Assembly (NCBI RefSeq): GCF_934277605.1
Contig: NZ_CAKQVD010000003.1
Location: 1-64,000 of the forward strand
Reading direction: 5' to 3'
Length of the DNA: 64,000 bases
Source: an uncultured Anaerotignum sp.
Lineage (GTDB): Bacteria; Bacillota; Clostridia; Lachnospirales; Anaerotignaceae
Shown here: positions 1 to 6,814 of the stretch, piece after piece
How the letters are laid out: each line of letters starts with the position of its first letter
How positions within the stretch are numbered: position 1 is the first letter of the stretch
The notes under the pieces: model-generated
What the model saw: only the letters and a program-made list of their open reading frames with translations
Told to the model about the DNA's origin: nothing
Database searches by the model: none
Translations under genes and position numbers: made by a program

Positions 1-99
1 GCTTCCGTGGAATGTGTGGAACCGGAAGAACTTGACGAGGACGAGCGCTTGGCTCGTCGCAGGGCTTATCTTGAAAAGGAGTTTGGCTCTGAGAAGTAA
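1..99 (+). CDS. 3' end of an unidentified gene of the integrated element (partial)
   Basis: An open frame enters from the left edge and stops at TAA 97-99. The 32 visible residues are strongly charged and end in LEKEFGSEK. The stop lies 36 bases before the integrase start, so the two are probably in one transcript. Small proteins just before a tyrosine integrase are often excisionases or DNA-binding proteins, but too little is visible to name this one. Confidence 0.4.
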   Translation, partial: ASVECVEPEELDEDERLARRRAYLEKEFGSEK

Positions 100-135
100 T
101 TAAGGTCTGACATTGGGATAGAAAAGGAGAACACA

Positions 136-1236
136 ATGTCAGTAACAAGAGACAAAAGTACAGGAAAATGGATGTCTCAAATCCGAGTAAAGGATTGGAC
201 AGGAAAGGAGATTCACAAAAAGAAAAGAGGCTTCAATACCAAGAAAGAAGCCGTACAATGGGAACGTGATTTTATCAGTCAGGCAGATGGCAGCCTGGGC
301 ATGAAGTTTAAGGATTTCGTTGCACTCTATATGAAAGATGCGGATCCTCGTCTCAGAGAAACAACTTTAGCCAACAAGCGCTACCTGTTCGATAAGAAAG
401 TCCTTCCTTACTTCGGTGAGATGCCGATCAATGCCATCAAGCCGACCGATATTCGCAATTGGCAAAACGAGCTGATTCACTACCGCCGTCCCAACGGCAA
501 ATGTTATTCGCCGACCTATTTGCGAACCATCAACAACCAGCTCAACGCAGCCTTCAACTTTGCAGTGAAGTTCTATGGACTGAGAGAGAACCCCTGTCAC
601 AAGGCAGGAACTATGGGTAAGAAAAACGCCGATGAAATGCTGTTCTGGACAAACGAGGAATTCAAGGTGTTTATCGAAGCCATGGAGGAAAGACCTGTTG
701 GATACGCAATCTTTACGGTGATGTACTACACCGGGTTGCGTGTTGGCGAGTTGCTGGCTCTGACACCAGAGGATATCGACTTTGACAGACACATTATTTC
801 TGTCAACAAGAACTACCAGCGTCTGAACGGAAAAGACTATATCTATCCGCCTAAGACAGAAGCTGGCTACCGTGAAGTGGTCATGCCTAAGGTACTGGAA
901 AGCTGTCTGAAAGACTATCTGGCAAAGCTCTACGATGTACAGCCGACAGACCGTATCTTCCCTTATGATAGGGGCTGGGTCGGCAGGCAGATGAAGTATG
1001 GTTGTGACCACTCCGGAACGCAGAAGATCAGGGTGCATGATGTGCGCCATACACACGCCAGTTTGCTGATTGACATGGGCTGTACGCCACTTCTGGTAGC
1101 AGAACGCCTGGGACACGAAAGGGTGCAAACCACCATGGAAACCTACAGCCATCTGTACCCGAACAAGCAGACCGAAGTAGCCGCTCAGCTTGATACCATA
1201 GCCACAAACGATGATGGCTACGAAAAAATGTCCTGA
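136..1236 (+). CDS. int: tyrosine recombinase / integrase of a mobile element
   Basis: Site-specific recombinase of 366 residues that would integrate and excise the element extending left of the window. Residues 1-50 look like an arm-type DNA-binding domain (basic, beta-rich). Residues about 55-150 are the SAM-like core-binding domain. The C-terminal half is the catalytic domain, with the full set visible: R202 in TGLRVGE, K240 in PPKTEAG, H301 and R304 in HDVRH, H327 in LGH, and nucleophile Y337 in ETYSHLYP. An AAGGAG Shine-Dalgarno at 124-129 supports the ATG. It reads towards the 3' end of guaA, only 88 bases away, the usual placement of an integrase at the element-chromosome junction. No frameshift or missing catalytic residue is seen, so it is probably active. 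Confidence 0.95.
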   Translation: MSVTRDKSTGKWMSQIRVKDWTGKEIHKKKRGFNTKKEAVQWERDFISQADGSLGMKFKDFVALYMKDADPRLRETTLANKRYLFDKKVLPYFGEMPINAIKPTDIRNWQNELIHYRRPNGKCYSPTYLRTINNQLNAAFNFAVKFYGLRENPCHKAGTMGKKNADEMLFWTNEEFKVFIEAMEERPVGYAIFTVMYYTGLRVGELLALTPEDIDFDRHIISVNKNYQRLNGKDYIYPPKTEAGYREVVMPKVLESCLKDYLAKLYDVQPTDRIFPYDRGWVGRQMKYGCDHSGTQKIRVHDVRHTHASLLIDMGCTPLLVAERLGHERVQTTMETYSHLYPNKQTEVAAQLDTIATNDDGYEKMS

Positions 1237-1257
1237 TGTAGCCAATTTGTAGCCAGT
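1237..1257. repeat. direct repeat TGTAGCCA beside the integrase stop
   Basis: TGTAGCCA occurs at 1237-1244 and 1249-1256, spaced 12 bp, immediately after the integrase stop codon. Short direct repeats of this kind beside an attachment site can be integrase arm-type binding sites. That role is inference only. Confidence 0.3.
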
Positions 1258-1270
1258 AAAAAACAAGAAT

Positions 1271-1304
1271 CCCGGAAAACCCTGTAATATCAAGGTTTTC
1301 CGGG
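1271..1304 (-). terminator. guaA terminator hairpin (11 bp stem)
   Basis: CCCGGAAAACC at 1271-1281 pairs perfectly with GGTTTTCCGGG at 1294-1304 around a 12-base loop. On the minus strand the stem is followed by ATTCTTGTTTTTT, a U-rich tail, so it works best as the guaA terminator. On the plus strand the tail after the stem is not U-rich, but the hairpin could still protect the integrase mRNA end. Confidence 0.65.
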
Positions 1305-1350
1305 ACTCAAAAGCCTAATTTAATTTATTCCCACTCAATCGTTGCGGGTG
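1305..1350. other. probable chromosomal attachment junction at the guaA 3' end
   Basis: The junction between the integrase side and the chromosome should fall here, covering the last codons of guaA (…ATIEWE-stop, 1325-1345). The 3' end of guaA is an established integration hotspot for tyrosine-recombinase islands, and guaA stays intact, as expected when the core site restores the gene end. The second copy of the core (other attachment site) would lie left of the window, so the core cannot be delimited. Confidence 0.4.
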
Positions 1351-2863
1351 GCTTAGAGGTAATATCATACACGATACGATTTACATGTTTTACTTCATTT
1401 ACGATACGGGTAGAAACCCTATCCAGCACTTCATAGGGGATTCTTGCCCAATCGGCAGTCATAAAGTCTGTTGTGGTTACGCCACGCAGAGCAATGGTGT
1501 AATCATAGGTGCGGAAGTCACCCATGACGCCAACAGAACGGACATCTGTGATTACAGCGAAATACTGATTGATTTCTCTATCCAGACCGGCCTTTGCGAT
1601 TTCCTCCCTGAAAATGGCATCTGCATCCTGCAGGATGGCAACCTTATCCTCTGTCACCTCGCCAATCACACGCACACCAAGACCGGGGCCGGGGAAGGGC
1701 TGACGGTATACCAAATATTCGGGCAGGCCCAATTCCAAGCCCATCTGACGCACCTCATCCTTAAACAGCAGGCGCAGGGGTTCAATCAGCTCCTCAAAAT
1801 CAACAACGGAGGGCAGACCGCCTACGTTATGATGGGACTTGATGACTGCGGAATCGCCCAGACCGCTTTCAATAATATCGGGATAGATGGTACCCTGCAC
1901 CAGATAATCTACCTTGCCGATTTTTTTCGCTTCATCCTCAAAAACACGGATAAATTCTTCGCCGATGGTTTTACGCTTTTGCTCGGGATCGGTTACGCCC
2001 TTCAGCTTGGAAAGGAAACGCTCCTGCGCATTTGCTCTTACGAAATGAGAATCGAAATAGCCATCGAAAATCTGTTCCACTTCATCTCCTTCATTTTTAC
2101 GCATCAGACCATGGTCAACGAAAACGCAGGTAAGCTGCTTACCGATAGCCTTGGAAACCAGAGCCGCAACAACGGAGGAATCCACACCGCCGGAAAGGGC
2201 GCACAATGCCTTGCCGTTGCCGACTTTTTCACGGATTTTCTTAATCTGGTCCTCGATATAGTTTGTCATTGTCCAATCGCCCTTACAGCCGCAAACCTCA
2301 AACAAAAAGTTTTTAATCATAAGGGAGCCCTTGGGGGTATGGTTTACTTCCGGATGGAACTGCACGCCGTAAAAGCCCTTTTCTTCACATTCGATGGCAG
2401 CAGCGGGGCAGGTGGGGGTGGTGCCGATGACACGGAAGCCCTCCGGCAGCTCTGTCACATAGTCTGTGTGGCTCATCCAGCAGATTTCATTGGCATCAAT
2501 GCCCTTCAAAAGCTTGCTTGCGGTATCAAAGGAAACTTCTGCCTTGCCGTATTCGCTCAAAGCTGCGGCGTGGCCAACCTTGCCGCCCAGTGTATAAGCC
2601 ATCAGCTGACAGCCATAGCAGATGCCCAAAACAGGCACACCCAGCGTAAACAGGGCGGGATCAACCTTTGGAGAAGCGTCATCATAAACGCTGTTGGGGC
2701 CGCCTGTAAAAATAATGCCCTTGGGATTTTTCGCCTTGATTTCTTCCAAGGATTTCTTCCAAGGCATAATTTCGCAATATACATGATGTTCTCTGACACG
2801 GCGGGCAATCAACTGATTATACTGACCGCCGAAGTCTAAAATGAGGATCATTTCCTGATTCAT
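1325..2863 (-). CDS. guaA: GMP synthase (glutamine-hydrolysing)
   Basis: Converts XMP to GMP using glutamine-derived ammonia and ATP, the last step of GMP synthesis, in the cytosol. The 512-residue protein has the family's two-part build. The N-terminal class I amidotransferase carries catalytic Cys in GICYGCQ (C82) and the His/Glu pair in QFHPEVNH. The ATP pyrophosphatase domain has the PP-loop SGGVDSS near residue 224, and the C-terminal dimerisation domain ends in PPATIEWE. An SD (CGGAGG on the minus strand) precedes the ATG. It diverges from a purine permease, so salvage uptake and GMP synthesis share one intergenic region. Its 3' end is next to an integrase. Confidence 0.98.
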   Translation of the reverse strand: MNQEMILILDFGGQYNQLIARRVREHHVYCEIMPWKKSLEEIKAKNPKGIIFTGGPNSVYDDASPKVDPALFTLGVPVLGICYGCQLMAYTLGGKVGHAAALSEYGKAEVSFDTASKLLKGIDANEICWMSHTDYVTELPEGFRVIGTTPTCPAAAIECEEKGFYGVQFHPEVNHTPKGSLMIKNFLFEVCGCKGDWTMTNYIEDQIKKIREKVGNGKALCALSGGVDSSVVAALVSKAIGKQLTCVFVDHGLMRKNEGDEVEQIFDGYFDSHFVRANAQERFLSKLKGVTDPEQKRKTIGEEFIRVFEDEAKKIGKVDYLVQGTIYPDIIESGLGDSAVIKSHHNVGGLPSVVDFEELIEPLRLLFKDEVRQMGLELGLPEYLVYRQPFPGPGLGVRVIGEVTEDKVAILQDADAIFREEIAKAGLDREINQYFAVITDVRSVGVMGDFRTYDYTIALRGVTTTDFMTADWARIPYEVLDRVSTRIVNEVKHVNRIVYDITSKPPATIEWE

Positions 2864-2932
2864 TTTATCCCTCCGTTTTTTATTTAAAATTTATTTATTC
2901 TCTGTTTCTCGGGCAGAAAAGGAATAAGAAAA

Positions 2933-2951
2933 CCGTCGGCAGTGCCGACGG
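2933..2951 (-). terminator. leader hairpin of guaA, possible attenuator
   Basis: On the minus strand CCGTCGGC-act-GCCGACGG is a perfect 8 bp GC-rich stem with a 3-base loop, followed by TTTTCTTATT. It lies about 17 bases after the predicted guaA transcription start and about 70 bases before the ATG. In form it is an intrinsic terminator inside a 5' leader. No known riboswitch consensus (for example the purine aptamer) is recognisable beside it. Confidence 0.45.
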
Positions 2952-2975
2952 TCTGCTACTATCATTTGCTTTTCT

Positions 2976-3004
2976 ATCTTACCATAGCAAAAAAAGATTG
3001 ACAA
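2976..3004 (-). promoter_or_regulatory. guaA promoter (SigA-type)
   Basis: On the minus strand TTGTCA, a 17-base spacer, then TAAGAT. This gives a leader of about 105 bases containing the hairpin at 2933-2951. Confidence 0.6.
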
Positions 3005-3113
3005 GAGAAAGCAGGCCGCTATCTTTATATTTTTCCAAAAAAGAAATCAAAATATTTTATGGGATGGATAAAGGTTTTTTAGGGAAACACAAGGGAAATG
3101 GCAGATGAAATGG

Positions 3114-3142
3114 TTGAAACTTTAACAAAAACCATATATAAT
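3114..3142 (+). promoter_or_regulatory. promoter of the purine permease gene
   Basis: TTGAAA (3114-3119), 17-base spacer, TATAAT (3137-3142): near-consensus SigA promoter, about 35 bases upstream of the TTG start. The 320-base guaA/permease intergenic region holds this promoter, the divergent guaA promoter and the guaA leader hairpin. I see no purine riboswitch in it. Confidence 0.75.
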
Positions 3143-3183
3143 GTTGAAGTTGGCGTTTTATCAACCAAAAAGGAGGGTTTCTT

Positions 3184-4521
3184 TTGGAATTTTTTGAAAA
3201 GTGTTTTAAGTTGAAGGAAAATCAAACAACCTTCAAAACAGAGCTGATGGCAGGCTTAACCACATTTATGACGATGGCGTACATCCTGGTGGTTAACCCG
3301 AGCATCCTCTCTACCACAGGCATGGATGCCGGTGCGCTTTTGACAGCAACCTGTATCGCCTCTGCCTTAGGTACATTCTTTATGGCGTTTTTTGCGAACT
3401 ATCCCTTTGTATTGGCTCCCGGTATGGGCTTAAATGCGTATTTTGCATTTACCATCTGCGCACAGTATGGGTATAGCTGGCACGTTGCGCTGGCAGCAGT
3501 ATTTGTGGAAGGTATCATTTTTATTATTTTATCCGCAGTCAATGTGCGTGAAGCAATCTTTAATGCAATTCCCACAAATATGAAAAAAGCAGTAAGCGTT
3601 GGTATCGGTATGTTTATCGCATTCATCGGTCTGCAAAATGCAGGTGTTGTCATCAACAATGCTTCTACCTGTGTCAGCCTTGGCGATGTGAAAACCGTTC
3701 CCGTTGCATTGGCTTTGATTGGTACCATCATCACCTTGGTGCTGGTTATCAGAAAGGTGAAGGGCGCACTTCTGGTAGGTATTTTGATTACATGGCTCTT
3801 AGGTATTATCTGCCAGCTGACAGGCATTTATGTGGTAGATGTGGAAGCAGGCGCTTTCTCTCTGATTCCCACAGGCATCATTTCCGCACCCCCCAGCATT
3901 GCACCCATTGCCGGCAAGCTGAGCTTCTCCGGTATTTCTATCTTCGATTTTATCGTTGTTGTGTTTGCATTCCTGTTTGTTGACCTGTTCGACACACTGG
4001 GTACACTGATTGGCGTATCCACAAAGGCAGGCTTCTTGGATAAGGAGGGCAAGCTGCCCAAGATTAAAGGCGCACTGTTTGCAGACGCATTGGCAACAAC
4101 CATCGGTGCTGTTTTGGGTACCTCCACAGTAACCACCTTCGTAGAATCCGCATCCGGCGTTTCCGATGGCGGTCGCTCCGGTTTGACAGCATTCACAGCA
4201 GGTATTTTGTTCCTGGTTGCACTGCTGTTCTCTCCCATCCTGACAACCATTCCTTCCTTTGCAACCACACCCGCATTGGTCGTTGTTGGTCTGATGATGG
4301 CGGAAAACGTAAGGGATATTGATTTCTCTGATTACACAGAGGGCTTCCCTGCATTTATGACAATTTTGATGATGGTTGTATGTTACAGCATTTCCGAAGG
4401 TCTGGTATTCGGTGTCATCTCCTATGTTCTGCTGAAGCTGTTCAGCGGCAGAAGGAGTGAGCTGAACCCCGTTATCATCATTATTGCATTTTTGTTCTTC
4501 TTGAAGCTGATTCTCGGCTGA
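3184..4521 (+). CDS. NCS2-family purine permease (AzgA/PbuG type)
   Basis: Integral membrane symporter of 445 residues, predicted to import hypoxanthine, guanine or adenine. It has the AzgA-branch signatures: MTMAYILVVNP near the N-terminus, PGMGLNAYFAF, the FVDLFDTLGTLIG segment, and TSTVTTFVESASGV with GGRSG in the second half. Roughly 12-14 hydrophobic segments are visible. The start is TTG, chosen because AGGAGGG lies six bases upstream at 3171-3177 and no in-frame ATG fits. Divergent from guaA, consistent with purine supply. Which purine is carried cannot be told from the sequence. Confidence 0.92.
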   Translation: MEFFEKCFKLKENQTTFKTELMAGLTTFMTMAYILVVNPSILSTTGMDAGALLTATCIASALGTFFMAFFANYPFVLAPGMGLNAYFAFTICAQYGYSWHVALAAVFVEGIIFIILSAVNVREAIFNAIPTNMKKAVSVGIGMFIAFIGLQNAGVVINNASTCVSLGDVKTVPVALALIGTIITLVLVIRKVKGALLVGILITWLLGIICQLTGIYVVDVEAGAFSLIPTGIISAPPSIAPIAGKLSFSGISIFDFIVVVFAFLFVDLFDTLGTLIGVSTKAGFLDKEGKLPKIKGALFADALATTIGAVLGTSTVTTFVESASGVSDGGRSGLTAFTAGILFLVALLFSPILTTIPSFATTPALVVVGLMMAENVRDIDFSDYTEGFPAFMTILMMVVCYSISEGLVFGVISYVLLKLFSGRRSELNPVIIIIAFLFFLKLILG

Positions 4522-4522
4522 T

Positions 4523-4550
4523 TTGCAATTTCATAAAAACGTGTTATAAT
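4523..4550 (+). promoter_or_regulatory. promoter upstream of pfp
   Basis: TTGCAA (4523-4528), 16-base spacer, TATAAT (4545-4550). It begins immediately after the permease stop, so pfp probably has its own transcript with a leader of about 115 bases. Confidence 0.5.
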
Positions 4551-4598
4551 AACCATGTCTTGAAAATTATTTTTTTCGGGCATGGTTTTCTTTTTTTG
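4551..4598 (+). terminator. terminator-like hairpin between the permease gene and pfp
   Basis: AACCATG (4551-4557) pairs with CATGGTT (4581-4587), with an inner TGAAAA/TTTTTTC pairing, followed by TTCTTTTTTT. It would end the permease transcript, but it also sits at the start of the predicted pfp leader, so it could attenuate pfp instead. Confidence 0.45.
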
Positions 4599-4671
4599 GT
4601 TTATCCGTTAAAAAATTGATAGGAAATGAATTTGAGATGTCCTTTTTCAGGGACAGGAAAGGCTGGTTACT

Positions 4672-5895
4672 ATGAAAAATCTTCTGGTTGCCCAATCCGG
4701 CGGGCCTTCTGCTGCAATCAATGCGACATTGGCAGGCGTTGTGGAAAAAGCAATGACCAATCAGAATGTAGGGAAAATTTATGGGGCAAAAAATGGTATC
4801 ATGGGGATTCTCACAGATAAGCTGATGGATTTGACGGATACCTTGGCTGATCCCGAAACATTGCAGCTGCTCTGCCAGACACCTTCCTCTGCTTTAGGCT
4901 CTTGTCGGATGAAGCTGTCCGATTGGGAGGAAAATACCTTTGAATATGATAAAATCCTTGGGATTTTCCGTAAATATGATATCGGATATTTTGTTTATAT
5001 CGGCGGGAATGACTCTATGGATACAGTACATAAGCTGGCAGGCTTTTGCGAACGGATGCACATTGATGATATCAAAATCATTGGTGCGCCCAAGACCATT
5101 GATAACGACTTGATGGAAACAGACCATTGCCCCGGCTTTGGCTCTGCGGCAAAATATGTTGCGGCAACCATGTCGGAGATTGCCTGCGATTGTAATGTAT
5201 ATGCACAGCCCTCCATCACGATTGTAGAGATTATGGGCAGAGATGCAGGCTGGCTGACAGCCTCCTCCGCATTGGGCAGACTCAATGGAGACACTGCCCC
5301 CGATTTGATTTATCTTTGCGAAAGACCGTTTTGCGTAGACCGCTTTTTAGATGATGTGCGTGAAAAAATGGCACATAAGCATTCCATTGTGATTGCTGTC
5401 AGCGAGGGACTGCGCAATGAGGAGGGCGATTATGTGACCAATTCCTTGCAGAACAGAGCGGCAGATGCCTTTGGACATAAAATCTTGGCAGGTGCGGCTC
5501 GCTATCTGGAGGAAATTGTTCGTTTTGAAATCGGCTGCAAGGTTAGAAGCATTGAGCTGAATGTGATGCAGCGTTGTGCCTCTCATGTGGCCTCTGCCTC
5601 CGATATTTATGAATCCAGATTGATTGGTGCTGCTGCGGCAGATTATGCCATCAGCGGCGGCACAGGGAAAATGGCGGGCTTCCGCCGTACCTCTGAGCAG
5701 CCGTATCGAATCGGGATTGATTTCGTTGATATCGGGCAGATTGCAAATCATGTAAAGACCGTTCCGGATGAATGGATTAACGAGGCGGGAAATGATGTGA
5801 CAGAGGAAATGCTTGCATATCTTTTGCCGCTCATTCAGGGGGAATTGCCCTGCACCTATAAAAACGGTGTGCCGGTACATTTGCATTTATATTGA
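4672..5895 (+). CDS. pfp: 6-phosphofructokinase, pyrophosphate-dependent type
   Basis: Phosphorylates fructose 6-phosphate (reversible with PPi), a glycolytic step in the cytosol. In the 407-residue protein the phosphoryl-donor site reads GGNDS (D114 where ATP enzymes have Gly in GGDGS) and PKTIDND (K141 where ATP enzymes have Gly in PGTIDND). This pair of changes marks PPi-dependent enzymes. MGRDAGWL, part of the sugar-phosphate site, follows at about residue 188. The N-terminus begins at the first strand (LLVAQSGGPSAAIN), so no extension is missing. A possible SD, AGGAAAGG, is somewhat distant from the ATG. A strong terminator follows. Confidence 0.92.
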   Translation: MKNLLVAQSGGPSAAINATLAGVVEKAMTNQNVGKIYGAKNGIMGILTDKLMDLTDTLADPETLQLLCQTPSSALGSCRMKLSDWEENTFEYDKILGIFRKYDIGYFVYIGGNDSMDTVHKLAGFCERMHIDDIKIIGAPKTIDNDLMETDHCPGFGSAAKYVAATMSEIACDCNVYAQPSITIVEIMGRDAGWLTASSALGRLNGDTAPDLIYLCERPFCVDRFLDDVREKMAHKHSIVIAVSEGLRNEEGDYVTNSLQNRAADAFGHKILAGAARYLEEIVRFEIGCKVRSIELNVMQRCASHVASASDIYESRLIGAAAADYAISGGTGKMAGFRRTSEQPYRIGIDFVDIGQIANHVKTVPDEWINEAGNDVTEEMLAYLLPLIQGELPCTYKNGVPVHLHLY

Positions 5896-5899
5896 TTTT

Positions 5900-5938
5900 A
5901 AAAAAGCCGTTTCATCATACGGCTTTTTTGCTTTTTTT
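5900..5938 (+). terminator. pfp terminator
   Basis: AAAAAAGCCGT (5900-5910) pairs with ACGGCTTTTTT (5919-5929), 8-base loop, then a second T-run. Canonical intrinsic terminator 5 bases after the pfp stop. Confidence 0.85.
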
Positions 5939-5994
5939 GCCGCATGGTATAAAGTGCCTTTTTTGTGTCCATACTTTCTCCAAGAGGTGATACT

Positions 5995-6531
5995 ATGCGA
6001 AAAACAGCAGTCATTGCAGCTCTGCTCAGCTTTATGGTCTGCCTGCTGGCAGGGTATTACGCAACCCTTTGGAGAGGAGAACGGCAACAGACGGCAGAGG
6101 CAGAAAGCAATATGGTTCTGGGAGAAAAAAAGCGGATTCATGCCGGAACAAAAATGGTTTATCAATATTTTTATACGCAGGATGCCGTAACGAAAAAGCA
6201 CATCGAGCAGGCACCCGATTTTTTGCAGGGCTTGGATTTGGAGCAGCTCAAAAGCATTTATACCGGTTGGCAGATTGTGTATTTTTCTCCGGAGCAGGTC
6301 ATTTTGCGTTGTAAAATTGAAGGGCTGAGTGATGAGGTTTATGTTCTGGGGGAGGAGAATGGTTTTTTGGCAGTTTTTTATGAGGATGAACGGAAAAAGC
6401 TGTGCATGAAGGAGCGAACAGAGCTGCCGCTTTCTGCTTTGCCGGAGGGAGAGGCAAGGCAGATTCGAGAGGGAATGCGTGTCATTGGGGAGGAAAACTT
6501 GGCGAAGGTTTTGGCGGATTTATTGTCCTAA
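5995..6531 (+). CDS. BofC C-terminal-domain-like protein, membrane-anchored
   Basis: A 178-residue protein. The ATG at 5995 is chosen over an upstream in-frame one because AGAGGTGA lies just before it. Residues about 5-25 are a hydrophobic anchor or signal (AVIAALLSFMVCLLAGYYA), so the rest faces outside. The second half (YTGWQIVYFSPEQVILRCKI … VYVLGEENGFLAVFY … ELPLSALPEGE) resembles the BofC C-terminal domain, which in Bacillus controls the SpoIVB signalling protease in the intermembrane space of sporulating cells. The similarity is by eye. Whether it acts in sigma-K checkpoint control here is inference, though sigK lies 24 kb away. Confidence 0.65.
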   Translation: MRKTAVIAALLSFMVCLLAGYYATLWRGERQQTAEAESNMVLGEKKRIHAGTKMVYQYFYTQDAVTKKHIEQAPDFLQGLDLEQLKSIYTGWQIVYFSPEQVILRCKIEGLSDEVYVLGEENGFLAVFYEDERKKLCMKERTELPLSALPEGEARQIREGMRVIGEENLAKVLADLLS

Positions 6532-6608
6532 TGCTTTTGTGGATAAGGGTGGTTTATTGTATTTATTAACATATAAGTTTCTCTTATTTCTAAACCCTCC
6601 TTCCTTTC

Positions 6609-6637
6609 TGGACAAGAATTGCCCCGCATGATATACT
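6609..6637 (+). promoter_or_regulatory. promoter of a candidate small RNA
   Basis: TGGACA (6609-6614), 17-base spacer, TATACT (6632-6637). No ORF with a ribosome site follows before the terminator at 6694-6719. Confidence 0.45.
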
Positions 6638-6643
6638 GAATTT

Positions 6644-6719
6644 GTGAAAACTCCCCAAAATTTTCACTGAAAACACCTTCTCTTTTTTGAGGGAGAGCGG
6701 CCAAGCGGTCGCTCTTTTT
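6644..6719 (+). ncRNA. candidate small RNA of about 76 nt with a C-rich loop
   Basis: Between a SigA-like promoter and an intrinsic terminator lies a short unit with no coding potential. Its 5' end forms a hairpin: GTGAAAA (6644-6650) pairs with TTTTCAC (6661-6667) around a CTCCCCAAAA loop. A pyrimidine-rich linker follows, and then the terminator stem. A CUCCCC loop is the type of sequence Firmicutes sRNAs use to mask Shine-Dalgarno sites. It could instead be an unexpressed remnant. Confidence 0.35.
6694..6719 (+). terminator. intrinsic terminator of the candidate small RNA
   Basis: AGAGCGGCC (6694-6702) pairs with GGTCGCTCT (6707-6715) through one G-U pair, AAGC tetraloop, then TTTT. Confidence 0.7.
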
Positions 6720-6751
6720 GTGTGTGGGGAGGGGAGAGCTTTGCAGAAAAA

Positions 6752-6781
6752 TTGACACTGTGCGGCGTTTCCCCTTATAAT
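6752..6781 (+). promoter_or_regulatory. promoter of the GH13 gene
   Basis: TTGACA (6752-6757), 18-base spacer, TATAAT (6776-6781): both hexamers are consensus. The transcript would start about 25 bases before the GH13 start. No catabolite (cre) box was recognised nearby. Confidence 0.75.
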
Positions 6782-6814
6782 AAACCGAGGAAGAGAAATA
6801 AGGTGGTGGAATGA

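Noticed and set aside
367..1293. 308-residue open frame antisense to the integrase
   Set aside because: It lies on the opposite strand of a clear integrase, has no ribosome site and no recognisable domain. A coding shadow.
3005..3113. Purine riboswitch in the guaA/permease intergenic region
   Set aside because: I looked for the conserved core on both strands and could not find it.
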